From Amycolatopsis sp. CA-230715 (GTDB lineage Bacteria > Actinomycetota > Actinomycetes > Mycobacteriales > Pseudonocardiaceae): a DNA stretch of 64,000 nucleotides. Below, piece by piece: positions 16,526 to 25,357 of this stretch. Numbering within the stretch: the stretch's first letter is position 1; the number at the start of each line of letters is the position of its first letter. A program made the translations under genes and the position numbers. A model generated the notes under the pieces. The model made no database searches, was not told the DNA's origin, and was given only the letters and a program-made list of their open reading frames with translations. The stretch is taken from the NCBI RefSeq assembly GCF_018736145.1, contig NZ_CP059997.1, positions 2,913,501 through 2,977,500 of the forward strand. The letters run 5' to 3'.

Positions 16526-17518
16526 TCAGCCTCCAGCCACGGCGGCCCGGCCCTTCAGCGGCTCCCACCATGCTCGGTTTTCGGTGTACCAGCGTACGGT
16601 CTCCGCCAGCCCTTCGGCGAACGGAACGCGCGGCGCGTAGCCCAGTTCCGTGCCGATCTTGGCGATGTCGACCGAATACCGCCGGTCGTGGCCGAGCCGG
16701 TCGGTGACCGGCTCGACCCGGTCCCAGCCCGCGCCGACCGCCGCCAGCAGGCGTTCGGTCAGCTCGCGGTTCGTCAGCTCGGTGCCACCGCCGATGTTGT
16801 AGACCTCGCCGGGACGGCCGCCGTCGGCGACGAGCTGGATACCGTGGCAGTGATCGTCCACATGCAACCAGTCACGGACGTTGAGGCCGTCGCCGTAGAG
16901 CGGCACGGTGCCGCCGTCGAGCAGGTTGGTGACGAACAGCGGGATGACCTTCTCCGGGAACTGGTACGGCCCGTAGTTGTTCGAGCACCGCGTGACGCAC
17001 ACCGGCAGGCCGTGCGTGCGGTGGTAGGACCTGGCGAGCAGATCGGACGACGCCTTCGACGCCGAGTACGGCGAATTCGGCTCCAGCGCGTGCTCCTCGG
17101 GCCACGAGCCCTCCGCGATCGAGCCGTACACCTCGTCGGTCGAGACGTGCACGAACTTCCCCACCTCGGCCAGCAGCGCCGCCTGCAGCAGGGTCTGCGT
17201 GCCGAGCACGTTGGTGAGCACGAAGTCCGCGGCGCCGGTGATCGAGCGGTCCACATGCGACTCCGCGGCGAAGTGCACGACGAGGTCGACGCCCGCCATC
17301 AGGCCGGTGACGAGTTCCGCGTCGCAGATGTCGCCGCGCACGAACTTGTACCGAGGATCGTCGGCGACCGGCGCGAGGTTCGCTTCGTTCCCCGCGTAGG
17401 TCAGCTTGTCGAGCACCACGATCTCGGCGTCGGCCAGCGCCGGGTACGCGCCGGACACGGCCTGACGCACGTAGTGAGACCCGATGAACCCGGCGCCTCC
17501 GGTGACCAGCACGCGCAT
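16526..17518 (-). CDS. rmlB: dTDP-glucose 4,6-dehydratase
   Basis: 330-aa extended SDR enzyme converting dTDP-glucose to dTDP-4-keto-6-deoxyglucose. NAD-binding GGAGFIGSHYV at residues 7-17, the active-site HVSTDEVYGSI (Thr-Asp-Glu), YSASK (Tyr/Lys) and RCSNNYGPYQFPEKVIPL are all textbook. First gene of the rmlBD operon. A GGAGGAG-like ribosome site lies in the ten bases upstream of ATG at 17518. The 188-base gap to the divergent LCP gene holds both promoters, but I see no convincing -35/-10 pair in it. Confidence 0.96.
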   Translation of the reverse strand: MRVLVTGGAGFIGSHYVRQAVSGAYPALADAEIVVLDKLTYAGNEANLAPVADDPRYKFVRGDICDAELVTGLMAGVDLVVHFAAESHVDRSITGAADFVLTNVLGTQTLLQAALLAEVGKFVHVSTDEVYGSIAEGSWPEEHALEPNSPYSASKASSDLLARSYHRTHGLPVCVTRCSNNYGPYQFPEKVIPLFVTNLLDGGTVPLYGDGLNVRDWLHVDDHCHGIQLVADGGRPGEVYNIGGGTELTNRELTERLLAAVGAGWDRVEPVTDRLGHDRRYSVDIAKIGTELGYAPRVPFAEGLAETVRWYTENRAWWEPLKGRAAVAGG

Positions 17519-17706
17519 TTCGCACTCCTCCTAGTGGGATCCCTGGGCAGTGTGCCACGAAACGGTGGACAACCTCTCCAGCCCACAAACGTCATACAAG
17601 GGGGACAGTAAAGTGGTCCCTTGACCAGGGGTGTGCGTCGGGGACCGGACAGCCGCAGGACAACGCTGCCGAAAAGGGCACAAGGGTGGGCTGGGAGGAG
17701 GGGCGC

Positions 17707-19281
17707 GTGAGCGACGAATGGCCGCCGCCCCCTATTCCTTCACCACGTAGGGGGCACGGGATGCGGGTGTTCGCACTGCGCGGGGGCAAGGTGCTGATCA
17801 GCCTGGTGTCCGCGGTCGTGGTGGCACTGGCCTGCTACGGCTGGCTGTTCATCGGTGACGTCAACGAGGGCCTCGCGACCACGAACGTGTTCGGGAACGA
17901 CGCCCCGGAAGCGAAACCGCTCGACGGCGCGGTCGACATCCTGCTCGTCGGCCAGGACAGCCGCACCGACAACCAGGGCAACCCGCTGCCGCGCGAGGTG
18001 CTGGACATGCTGCACGCCGGCGAGTCCGACGGCGAGCGCCAGACCGACACGATGATCCTGGTGCACATCCCGCAGGACGGGAAGAAGGCCGTCGCGATCT
18101 CGTTCCCGCGCGACTCGTACGTCGAGATCAACGGCGGGTTCGGCAAGCACAAGCTCAACAGCGCCTACGTCTACGCCTACAACGACAAGTCGAAAACCCT
18201 GCAGCAGCAAGGTGTTTCCGACCTCAAGCAGGTCGACGAGCAGGCGAAGCTGGCCGGTCGCAAGAACCTGATCACCACGCTCGAACAGTTCATCGGCAAG
18301 CCGGGCATGATCGACCGCTACGCCGAGGTGAACCTGTCGAGCTTCTACGAGATCACCAAGGCGCTCGGCGGCGTGCAGGTGTGCCTCAACGGGCCGATCA
18401 AGGAGCGCAAGTCCGGCGTCGACCTTCCGGCGGGGCAGCAGGAACTGCAAGGCGTGCAGGCGCTCGCCTTCGTGCGCCAGCGCTACGACCTGCCCAACGG
18501 CGATCTCGACCGGATCGCGCGCCAGCAGGCGTTCCTGTCCGGGCTCGCGCGCAAGGTGCTCTCCCCCGACGTGATCGCGAATCCGGCGAAGATCGGCGAC
18601 GTGATCGCGGCGGTCAAGAAGTCGGTCGTGCTCTCCCAGGGCTGGGACCTGCTCGAGTTCGCGGAGCAGATGCGCGGGCTCACCGGGGGCAACATCGAGT
18701 TCCGCACGATCCCGACGGCCGGTCTCGCGAACATCGGCGGCGCCGACGTGGTGCGCGTGGACCCGGCCGCGGTGCAGGCGTTCGTGACCCAGCTGGCCGG
18801 CGACGGGCAGCCGACGGCGACGACGCAGGGGCAGGCCTCCCCGCCCGGCGCGAGCGCGGTCACCGTCGACCTCTTCGACGGCACCGGCTCGGCGGCGACC
18901 GGTGCCGCCGCCAGGACGCTGTTCGTGAACAAGGGTTTCCGCGACGGCGGCATCACCCACATCTCCGCGCGGGCGAGCACGCTCGTGCGGTACCACCCCG
19001 GCGACGAGGCCGCGGTGACCGCCGTCAAGCAGGTGCTCGGCACGTCCGCGCAGACCGAGCCGGACAGCGACGTGGCCGCCGGTCACCTCCGGGTGCTGCT
19101 CGGCAAGGACTACCGACCGCAGTCGGCGTCCAGCCCCTCGACCGCGACCTCCCCGCCGTCCTCGTCGGCCCCGCCGTCGTCGTCTTCGTCGTCCTCGTCG
19201 TCCTCGTCGTCGAGCAGCGGTTCGGCGCCGCCGTCGGCCGAGCACAAGATCACCGCGGGCGGAGTGCCCTGCGTCAACTGA
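17707..19281 (+). CDS. LytR-CpsA-Psr (LCP) family cell-wall glycopolymer ligase with LytR_C domain
   Basis: 524 aa. Short cytosolic N-terminus, one transmembrane helix at about residues 24-46 (VLISLVSAVVVALACYGWLFIG), then the extracellular LCP domain (ILLVGQDSRTDNQGN, SFPRDSYVEI, LNSAYVYA, LGGVQVCLN, FVRQRYDLPNGDLDRIARQQAFL) carrying the conserved Asp/Arg residues. A C-terminal LytR_C-like domain (VTVDLFDGTG) and a Ser-rich linker follow. LCP proteins attach arabinogalactan or other polymers to peptidoglycan; this is the positional counterpart of M. tuberculosis Rv3267. GTG at 17707 is chosen for the strong GGAGGAGGGG directly upstream; GTG at 17686 is the longer alternative. Confidence 0.92.
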   Translation: MSDEWPPPPIPSPRRGHGMRVFALRGGKVLISLVSAVVVALACYGWLFIGDVNEGLATTNVFGNDAPEAKPLDGAVDILLVGQDSRTDNQGNPLPREVLDMLHAGESDGERQTDTMILVHIPQDGKKAVAISFPRDSYVEINGGFGKHKLNSAYVYAYNDKSKTLQQQGVSDLKQVDEQAKLAGRKNLITTLEQFIGKPGMIDRYAEVNLSSFYEITKALGGVQVCLNGPIKERKSGVDLPAGQQELQGVQALAFVRQRYDLPNGDLDRIARQQAFLSGLARKVLSPDVIANPAKIGDVIAAVKKSVVLSQGWDLLEFAEQMRGLTGGNIEFRTIPTAGLANIGGADVVRVDPAAVQAFVTQLAGDGQPTATTQGQASPPGASAVTVDLFDGTGSAATGAAARTLFVNKGFRDGGITHISARASTLVRYHPGDEAAVTAVKQVLGTSAQTEPDSDVAAGHLRVLLGKDYRPQSASSPSTATSPPSSSAPPSSSSSSSSSSSSSSGSAPPSAEHKITAGGVPCVN

Positions 19282-19366
19282 CGCGCCGACTCACGAGTGC
19301 GGGCCATCGGCCCACCGCATAGGCTCTACGGTGGGCCAACAGGGAACAGACGGGGAGCGAACACGC

Positions 19367-20659
19367 GTGGCTGAGGGTTCAGGCGACGACGACGAGCGGG
19401 CGGAGGAGCGGTGGCTCCCGTCACCGCATCCGCGCAGCGCGCCCGCCGAAGCGCCACCGGACCCGTTCGGCGACCCGGTGCCGCTGCCGCGCAAGCACAC
19501 GGGAGCGAAGATCACGCGACGAACGTTCGTGGCGCTACTGTCCGTGATCGCCCTCGTGGCGACCGGCATCGCATACCTGACCTACGACAACCTCAAGAGC
19601 AACGTGCACACCACCGACGCGCTGGGCGACGGCGGCGACCCGGACGCCCCGCCCGCCGACGACGGCGCGACGGACATCCTCCTCGTCGGCACCGACTCGC
19701 GCGCGGACATGCAGGGCAACCCGCTGCCGCTGTCAATGTTGAAATCCTTGCGCACGGAGGAAAAAGCCGGGATCAACACCGACACGATCATCATCCTGCG
19801 GCTGCCGAAGGACGGCGGGAAGCCGTCCGGCGTCTCGATCCCGCGCGACTCCTGGGTCGACATGCCGGACGGCAGCCAGTCGAAGATCAACTCCGCGTTC
19901 GGCACCGCGAAGACCGCCGCCGCGGCCAAGCTGCGCCGCAACGGTGAGACCGATCAGGCGAAGGTCGAACGGGATTCCGACCAGGAGGGCCGGAAGGCGC
20001 TCCTGAAGACGGTGCAGGACTTCACCCAGATCCGGATCGACCACTACGCCGAGGTGAGCCTGCTCGGGTTCTACCTGCTGACCGAAGCCCTCGGCGGCGT
20101 GCAGGTGTGCCTGAAGCAGGCGACCGAGGACAAGGACTCCGGCGCGAACTTCCGCGCGGGCGTCCAGACCGTGTCCGGCGGCGAAGCGCTCTCGTTCGTG
20201 CGGCAGCGCAAGAACCTGCCGCACGGCGATCTCGACCGGATCGTGCGCCAGCAGGCGTTCCTTTCCTCGGCGCTGCACCAGGTGCTCTCCGCGGGCACGC
20301 TGACCAGCCCGTCGAAACTGGGCCAGCTCATCGATGCCGTGCACCGTTCGATCGTGCTCGACCCCGATCTCGACATCCTGAAGTTCGCCGAGCAGGCCAA
20401 GGGGATCGCCTCGGGCGACGTCGGGTTCAAGACGATCCCGGTGGTCACCATCAACGGCCGCAGCCCCGACGGGACGCAGAGCATCGTGCAGGTCGACCCG
20501 CCTACCGTGCGGCAGTACGTGGCGAGCCTCGTCGGACGGGCTCCGGCGCCGCCGGTGCAGCCGCCGGCGGGCGGTGGCGGCGCGCCGGGCGGCGGGCGGG
20601 CACCCGCGCGCCCCGTCGCCGAGGTGACCGCGCCGCCGGGGGTCAACTGCGTCTATTAG
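19367..20659 (+). CDS. LCP family cell-wall glycopolymer ligase
   Basis: 430 aa, paralogue of the preceding gene but without the LytR_C tail. It has an acidic/proline-rich cytosolic N-terminus, a helix at about residues 52-72 (FVALLSVIALVATGIAYLTY) and the LCP domain (ILLVGTDSRADMQGN, SIPRDSWVDM, INSAFGTAK, LGGVQVCLKQA, FVRQRKNLPHGDLDRIVRQQAFL), ending in a Pro/Gly-rich segment. GTG at 19367 has GGGGAG nine bases upstream; an in-frame GTG at 19331 preceded by TAGGCT is an alternative, leaderless start. Tandem LCP genes suggest partly redundant ligases serving the glycans made nearby. Confidence 0.92.
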   Translation: MAEGSGDDDERAEERWLPSPHPRSAPAEAPPDPFGDPVPLPRKHTGAKITRRTFVALLSVIALVATGIAYLTYDNLKSNVHTTDALGDGGDPDAPPADDGATDILLVGTDSRADMQGNPLPLSMLKSLRTEEKAGINTDTIIILRLPKDGGKPSGVSIPRDSWVDMPDGSQSKINSAFGTAKTAAAAKLRRNGETDQAKVERDSDQEGRKALLKTVQDFTQIRIDHYAEVSLLGFYLLTEALGGVQVCLKQATEDKDSGANFRAGVQTVSGGEALSFVRQRKNLPHGDLDRIVRQQAFLSSALHQVLSAGTLTSPSKLGQLIDAVHRSIVLDPDLDILKFAEQAKGIASGDVGFKTIPVVTINGRSPDGTQSIVQVDPPTVRQYVASLVGRAPAPPVQPPAGGGGAPGGGRAPARPVAEVTAPPGVNCVY

Positions 20660-20660
20660 C

Positions 20661-21356
20661 GTGGTAGGCGTGAGCCTGACCGAGTACCTGCTTCGCCCGC
20701 TGCTGCGTTCTTCCGCCGCGCGCCCGCTGATCACGCACTACGACGACGCCGCGGGCAGCCGGATCGAGCTGTCCGTCGCCACGACGGCCAACTGGGCGGC
20801 GAAGACCGCGAACTGGCTGGTCGACGAGATCGACGTCGAGCCGGGTGACGACGTGGTGGTCGACCTGCCCTCGCACTGGCAGACCGCGGGCGTGCTGCTC
20901 GGCGCGTGGTGGTGCGGCGCGAACGTGGTGCGCGCGTCGGACGACGCCAGGATCGCCTTCGTCGCACCGGGCGCGGGTCCCACCGGCGCGCAGGCGACCG
21001 CGATCGTCGCGCTGGACCCGCTCGGCCGCGGGCTCGGCACCCCGCCGACGGACGGTTCGCTCGACTACCTGAACGAAGCGCGGCTCGCCGGCGACGACTT
21101 CAGCCCGCTGCTCCCGATACCTGGCGACACCCCGGCACTCCAAGGGTCCACAGTGGACGAAGTGCTGGCGGCGGCGAAGGAGTCGTCACTGTCGCGAGAG
21201 GACCGTGTTCTGTCCACACTGGACTGGACCGTGCCGGACGGGGTGCTGGCCGGCTTGGTCGCGCCGCTGGCCGCCGGCGCGCACCTGGTGCAGGTGACGT
21301 CGGCGGCCAGGCTGGACGCGCACCGCGAAGCGGAGCGGACCACGGTCGAGCTCTAG
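20661..21356 (+). CDS. TIGR03089 family protein (Rv3268 type)
   Basis: 231 aa. The sequence resembles the N-terminal part of AMP-binding acyl-adenylate enzymes (LTEYLLRPLLRSSAARPLITHYDD, ANWLVDEIDVEPGDDVVVDLPSHWQTAGVLLGAWWCGANVV) but lacks the P-loop and C-terminal domain, as in the TIGR03089 family. It follows the LCP genes just as Rv3268 follows Rv3267, so the assignment rests on both sequence and order. GTG at 20661 or GTG at 20670 are both possible starts. It overlaps the convergent DoxX gene by 4 bases. Biochemical role unknown. Confidence 0.85.
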   Translation: MVGVSLTEYLLRPLLRSSAARPLITHYDDAAGSRIELSVATTANWAAKTANWLVDEIDVEPGDDVVVDLPSHWQTAGVLLGAWWCGANVVRASDDARIAFVAPGAGPTGAQATAIVALDPLGRGLGTPPTDGSLDYLNEARLAGDDFSPLLPIPGDTPALQGSTVDEVLAAAKESSLSREDRVLSTLDWTVPDGVLAGLVAPLAAGAHLVQVTSAARLDAHREAERTTVEL

Positions 21357-21784
21357 ACGAGCACCGGTTCGGCCAGCTTCTGCTCGCGCTTGCGCCAGAA
21401 GAGCAGGTGGTCGAGCGAGATCCGCCCGCCGTTGAACCCGAGCGCCAGCCCTGCCAGCGCCAGTACCAGCACCAGTTCGTAGCCGCCCTGCCCGGTCAGC
21501 CCGTTGTCGACGTGCACCGACAGCAGCGCGCCGATCCCGACCACCGCGTAGCCGACACCGACCAGCGGCAGCAGGAACCCGGCGATGAAGGCGACCGAAC
21601 CGAGGAGTTCCACGGTCATCGCGAAGAGGGCGGCGACCGTCGGCAGCGGCAGCCCGGTCTTGGCGAACATCGCCGAGGTGGCGTCCAGCCCGTTGTCCCA
21701 CTTCTGGAGTCCGTGCGCGATGAACACCACGGCGACTCCGATGCGGGCGAGCAACAGGGTCACATCCTGAACCCGTGCGTACAT
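21353..21784 (-). CDS. DoxX family membrane protein
   Basis: 143 aa with four transmembrane helices. The typical DoxX opening ARIGVAVVFIAHGLQKW is followed by FAMTVELLGSVAFIAGFLLPLVGVGYAVVGIGAL and LALAGLALGFNGGRISLDHLLF. In mycobacteria DoxX acts with SodA and SseA in a redox membrane complex; whether this copy does so is unknown. ATG at 21784 has GGGAGC upstream. The upstream region contains the small perfect palindrome AAGTTCAACTT, which could be a MarR-type operator. Confidence 0.88.
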   Translation of the reverse strand: MYARVQDVTLLLARIGVAVVFIAHGLQKWDNGLDATSAMFAKTGLPLPTVAALFAMTVELLGSVAFIAGFLLPLVGVGYAVVGIGALLSVHVDNGLTGQGGYELVLVLALAGLALGFNGGRISLDHLLFWRKREQKLAEPVLV

Positions 21785-21808
21785 CGATTAGCTCCCGAAA
21801 ATAGGTGA

Positions 21809-21819
21809 AAGTTCAACTT
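21809..21819. promoter_or_regulatory. AAGTTCAACTT palindrome upstream of doxX-like gene
   Basis: Perfect 5-base arms around one C, in an A/T-rich stretch (21800-21825) that stands out in this genome and lies 25-35 bases upstream of the DoxX start. Likely a repressor site for a MarR- or HxlR-type redox regulator encoded elsewhere. Inference from position only. Confidence 0.4.
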
Positions 21820-21905
21820 ACTCTCACCACGGTAAGCGAAAACCGGGTTCACTCCCCGCTTCCGAGCGCGATCGACAGGTTACCGACAGGAACGCTACGA
21901 CACTG

Positions 21906-22454
21906 TTAGCTACGGCCGGTGCCGGTGAAGCCGTACCACAGGATGCGCAGCAACCGCCGCGCGTCCGCGGCGTCCGCGCTCGCGATGGCGGCGGCGCTCA
22001 CCAGCGCGAGCACATCCGCGACCGTCAGCTCCGGCCGGACCACACCGGTGTCGCGGGCCCGCGTGAACAGTTCCGCAGCGGTCGCGCGCATCGACGCGTG
22101 CCACTGCTCGAACAGCGCCGTGCGACGCCCTTCGGGGTCTTCGGTGATCGCCGCGGCGAGCGCGCGCTTCGTCGCGATGTGCACGACGAAGTGGCCGAGC
22201 CAGTCGAACAGCGCGTCGGCCGCCGTGGGGTCGTTCACGAGCGCGGCGCCCTGGCGGCCGAGCGCGGCCACTTCCTCGGCGTAGACGGCGACGAGCAGGT
22301 CGCTCCTCGTCGGGAAGTGCCGGTAGAGCGTGGCATTGCCGACCCCGGCGCGCTTGGCCACGTCGTCGAGCGGCGCGTCCGGCCCCCGCTCACCGAACAA
22401 CTCCCGTGCCGCCGCAAGCACCGCATCGACGTTCTTCGCCGCATCCGCCCGCAT
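21906..22454 (-). CDS. TetR-family repressor
   Basis: 182 aa. N-terminal HTH at about residues 5-50 (KNVDAVLAAARELFGERGPDAPLDDVAKRAGVGNATLYRHFPTRSDLL) and an effector domain with DPEGRRTALFEQWHASMRATAAELFTRARDTG, as in the TetR subfamily with a C-terminal SbtR-like domain. ATG at 22454 has AGGGG six bases upstream. It is divergent from a SnoaL-like gene and separated from it by a perfect 20-bp inverted repeat holding two operator copies, so autoregulation and repression of the neighbour are very likely. Confidence 0.92.
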   Translation of the reverse strand: MRADAAKNVDAVLAAARELFGERGPDAPLDDVAKRAGVGNATLYRHFPTRSDLLVAVYAEEVAALGRQGAALVNDPTAADALFDWLGHFVVHIATKRALAAAITEDPEGRRTALFEQWHASMRATAAELFTRARDTGVVRPELTVADVLALVSAAAIASADAADARRLLRILWYGFTGTGRS

Positions 22455-22470
22455 TGTTCGCCCCTCGCTC

Positions 22471-22522
22471 AAGTGGGGAGTTCCCCGGTACAGTGGCCAG
22501 CTTACCGGGGAACTCCCCACTT
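22471..22522. promoter_or_regulatory. Double TetR operator: perfect 20-bp inverted repeat
   Basis: Arm 1 at 22471-22490 (AAGTGGGGAGTTCCCCGGTA) and its exact reverse complement at 22503-22522 flank a 12-base spacer. Each arm itself contains a dyad, GGGGAGTTCCCC (22475-22486) and GGGGAACTCCCC (22507-22518). This gives one operator next to each divergent start, with the two centres 32 bp apart, about three helical turns. Confidence 0.75.
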
Positions 22523-22538
22523 AGCATCGGGAGCTGCG

Positions 22539-22931
22539 ATGAACGTCGAAGACCGCTTGCACATCATGGAGCTGATCGCCCAGCACGGTCACTTCGTCGA
22601 CGACGGCGAACTCGACCGGTTGCACGAGGTGTTCACCGAAGACGTCGTGTACGACGCCTCCGACTACGGCATGGCGCCGATCGAAGGGCTCGCCGCGCTC
22701 CGCGCCGCCGCACTGGCGCTGGGTGACCGCAACCCCGTCGCCCACCACGTCACCAATATCGTCGTGACCGAACAGGACGGTCGCGTTTCCGCGCGCGCCA
22801 AGGGAATCGGCGTCATGGCGAGCGGCACCTGCGGCAGCGTGACCTACCAGGACACGGTCGTCCGCGGCCGGGACGGCTGGCGGATCAGCCATCGCAGGCT
22901 CATCGCCCGGCGAGCCCCGCTCGGCCGTTGA
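22539..22931 (+). CDS. SnoaL-like (NTF2-fold) protein
   Basis: 130 aa. MNVEDRLHIMELIAQHGHFVDDGELDRLHEVFTEDVVYDASDYG is the characteristic start of SnoaL_4/NTF2-like proteins, and the C-terminal strand (YQDTVVRGRDGWRISHRRLIAR) completes the cone-shaped fold. Such proteins act as small dehydratases, isomerases or hydroxylase partners; the active-site pattern here does not define a substrate. ATG at 22539 lies just beyond the second operator. It is probably repressed by the divergent TetR protein and induced by its substrate. Confidence 0.88.
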   Translation: MNVEDRLHIMELIAQHGHFVDDGELDRLHEVFTEDVVYDASDYGMAPIEGLAALRAAALALGDRNPVAHHVTNIVVTEQDGRVSARAKGIGVMASGTCGSVTYQDTVVRGRDGWRISHRRLIARRAPLGR

Positions 22932-23421
22932 CCCACGCTTCCGTCGCGCGGTGCCCGTTGAGCCCGACGACCTGGAAGTGGTCGGGGTCGGTCCAGGTGA
23001 TCCCACCGAGCCGGGCGAGCGCGAGGTTGATCGCCCACTCCCCGACCGGCGGGCAGCCGCCGTCGTCGTCCACGGCGACGTGGACCGGGCCGAATTCGAC
23101 CGCACCGCCCCGCCACACGATCGAAGCCTGCCCGCCGTCGCCACCGAAGAACTCGGCCTCGCAGTAGGCGACCGGCCCCGCGCGGGAGGCGCCGGCCGCG
23201 AGTTCGGCAACGGTCGACGTCAGCCCGTCGAAGATTTCTTCGTACGGCCGGTAGGAACACGGCCCGAGCGCGGCTCTCAGCCTGCCGGTCAGCGGGATCA
23301 TCGCGAAACCGTGCTTGAGTGGAACGACGGTCAGCCCGGCGATCGCGCGGGCGGCCTCGTCGAACACGTAGCGATCAGCGGCAATGAGCGCCTGCAAGCT
23401 GTAGGCCATGCCTTCGATCAT
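22900..23421 (-). CDS. Hypothetical protein
   Basis: 173 aa, soluble, no recognised domain. Visible segments are SLQALIAADRYVFDEAARAI, LTVVPLKHGFAMIPLTGRLRAAL, SYRPYEEIFDGLTSTVAELAAGAS and WAINLALARLGGITWTDPDHFQVVGLNGHRATEAW. The evenly hydrophobic alpha/beta pattern and strong G/C third positions support coding. Start uncertain: ATG at 23421 or 23409; a TTG further upstream is unlikely. Its last 32 bases overlap the SnoaL-like gene tail to tail. Function unknown. Confidence 0.7.
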   Translation of the reverse strand: MIEGMAYSLQALIAADRYVFDEAARAIAGLTVVPLKHGFAMIPLTGRLRAALGPCSYRPYEEIFDGLTSTVAELAAGASRAGPVAYCEAEFFGGDGGQASIVWRGGAVEFGPVHVAVDDDGGCPPVGEWAINLALARLGGITWTDPDHFQVVGLNGHRATEAWVNGRAGLAGR

Positions 23422-23594
23422 GCCGTGCCGGACCGGTCCCGGGTCAGGGGTCAAGCGGGCAGGATTCGGCCTGGCAAACGATTACTGAGCGCTGTCAAGA
23501 TCGACGGGCGGCATCCTCTCAACCGGTCAACCGAACTCTCCGTATTCGAACTCGTTGCCCGAAGCCAACTCTCGGTAGTCCACTGTGGATTTCG

Positions 23595-24344
23595 TTATCG
23601 CACCGCGCTGATCCGGAGGCGGACGTAGTCGACCACCGGTTCGGGAAGGCGTTCCACCACGGCGTGTACGAATGGCCGCCGTTCGGCCGAAGGAAGGTCG
23701 CGAAGGTGCGCCGCGAGCACCACCGTCGCCAGGAAGGCTTCGAACTGCTCGCCTGCCTCGAGCCGCGCCGGATCGGGCACCAGGCCGACCTGGATCTCCC
23801 GGAAACCCGCCGCCCGCAGGCGAGTTCGCGTCTCCTCCACTCCGGCGAAGTTCCAGATCCCGGCGCCGTCGTCCGCGCCGATCGCGGTGAGCGCGGCCCG
23901 GATCGCCGTCACGTTCCCGAAACCACCGGCCTCGGCGACGAACTGCCCACCGGGGCGCAGCACCGAAGCGACGTTCTCGAAGAGCCGTGCGTGATCGGGG
24001 ATCCAGTGCAGGGTAGCCACGCTGACCACCGCGTCGACGGGTTCGTCCAGCGGTAGCGGATCGCGGAGATCGGTTCGCACGACGTCGACCCGGTCGAGGT
24101 GGTCGGCGAGGCGCCCGGTGAGGCGGTCGAGCATCTGCTGGGATCCGTCGACGGCGACCACTCGCCCGTTCGGCAGCCGCTCCAGCAGCTGTTCGGCGTC
24201 CCTTCCGGTGCCGCACCCGAGATCGAGCACCGTTTCGCTCCCGGTCAGCGCGAGCCTGCCGACCGTGGCGGGTCCCCATCGCTTGTGCGGCAAGGGAAGC
24301 GCGTCATAGGCGCGCGCATCCCACTCGAGCAGCTCCATCGCCAT
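23595..24344 (-). CDS. Class I SAM-dependent methyltransferase (trans-aconitate methyltransferase-like)
   Basis: 249 aa. Motif I VLDLGCGTGRDAEQL at about residues 39-53, motif II region VVAVDGSQQMLDRL, DAVVSVATLHWIPD (motif IV) and NVASVLRPGGQFVAEAGGFGN (motif V/VI). The WDARAYDALPLPHKRWG opening and HWIPDH are those of Tam-like small-molecule methyltransferases. ATG at 24344 is one of two closely spaced ATGs (the other at 24338). It stands alone between an uncharacterised gene and a set of small exported proteins; the substrate cannot be told. Confidence 0.85.
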   Translation of the reverse strand: MAMELLEWDARAYDALPLPHKRWGPATVGRLALTGSETVLDLGCGTGRDAEQLLERLPNGRVVAVDGSQQMLDRLTGRLADHLDRVDVVRTDLRDPLPLDEPVDAVVSVATLHWIPDHARLFENVASVLRPGGQFVAEAGGFGNVTAIRAALTAIGADDGAGIWNFAGVEETRTRLRAAGFREIQVGLVPDPARLEAGEQFEAFLATVVLAAHLRDLPSAERRPFVHAVVERLPEPVVDYVRLRISAVR

Positions 24345-24490
24345 CACCCCCGTTTCGTCCAGACAGCGCATTCTACGGCAATCTCCCAGTATGCGGAACA
24401 AAGCGACCATATCGTGGGAGCAGCCCGTAACACCTCCACTCGGCGGCACGACTCGCAGGGAACCGGAAACACCGCCACGGAGGAGCAGCC

Positions 24491-24931
24491 ATGACCCACA
24501 CGCCCACACCGCCGGTGACGCGCGGGCGAAGACGCTGGCCGTGGCTGGCAGGCGCCTTGGTCGTGGCCGCCGCCGTCGCCGTGGCCGCCGTCGTCATCCT
24601 GTCCGACGAGCCGACTTCTTCCCGGAGCGGGAAGATCACCGGCTCGATGAAGATCAATTGCGTCTCGTCCTGCACCGGATACGGCGACATCCGGGACGGC
24701 GCGCAGGTGATCCTCTACAACGAAAAGAACGAAGTGCTGGCAATAACCCAACTGGCACTGGGCACCGTGACCACCGAATCGACTGGCGAACGAAGCTATT
24801 CGTTCACGTTCACCCACGCGCCGCGCGGGCACAAGCAGTACGGGGTGCACGTCGGCAACGACAACCGCGGCGTGATCTGGAAGAGCGAATCCGAGGCTTT
24901 CGACGGCGGGTTCGCCATCAGCATCGGTTGA
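24491..24931 (+). CDS. Membrane-anchored exported protein
   Basis: 146 aa. Basic N-terminus (RGRRRWPW), one helix at about residues 17-37 (LAGALVVAAAVAVAAVVILS), then an extracytoplasmic domain of mostly beta character with two cysteines close together (KINCVSSCTGYGDI) and repeated strand patterns. ATG at 24491 is preceded by GGAGGAGC. First of four small exported proteins in a row. It has more A/T-ended codons than the housekeeping genes, which hints at an accessory origin. No family recognised. Confidence 0.75.
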   Translation: MTHTPTPPVTRGRRRWPWLAGALVVAAAVAVAAVVILSDEPTSSRSGKITGSMKINCVSSCTGYGDIRDGAQVILYNEKNEVLAITQLALGTVTTESTGERSYSFTFTHAPRGHKQYGVHVGNDNRGVIWKSESEAFDGGFAISIG

Positions 24932-24997
24932 GCAACGGCACCACGACGATTCAGCGCCACCCGGTAGCACCGCTCATGATCGACACGTCCCACCGGC

Positions 24998-25273
24998 ATG
25001 AAGCGGCGGCGCGGTAACCCGTTCACGAACCCGTGGCGGGTCATGGTGCTGCTTGTCATCGGCCCGTGCACCGTGATCGTGACGGCGCTGCTGCTGTGGT
25101 TCGGCGGCTACCAGTACCTGTTCACCTCCGACGGAATAGATCCCCAGAACGGGCGGATGATCGTGGTGCAGCCGCCCCGGATCCACGGCGCAGAGAAAAT
25201 AACCCACTGGTGCGACGAATACGCCGAAGCCGGACGGAAATCCGATCCTTGGTACCGGCGGAACTGCACTTGA
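24998..25273 (+). CDS. Small single-pass membrane protein
   Basis: 91 aa with a helix at about residues 15-38 (VMVLLVIGPCTVIVTALLLWFGGY) after a Lys/Arg-rich start, then a short exported tail containing two cysteines (HWCDEYAEAG, RRNCT) that could form a disulphide. There is no strong ribosome site before ATG at 24998, so confidence is moderate. It is part of the run of small exported proteins. Confidence 0.6.
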   Translation: MKRRRGNPFTNPWRVMVLLVIGPCTVIVTALLLWFGGYQYLFTSDGIDPQNGRMIVVQPPRIHGAEKITHWCDEYAEAGRKSDPWYRRNCT

Positions 25274-25357
25274 TCCCGTATCGAAAAGATCTCGCGCGTT
25301 AACACCGCGACTCCTGACCGCGACCAGCAGTCAACCGCATCTCAGGAGGAACGCGTC

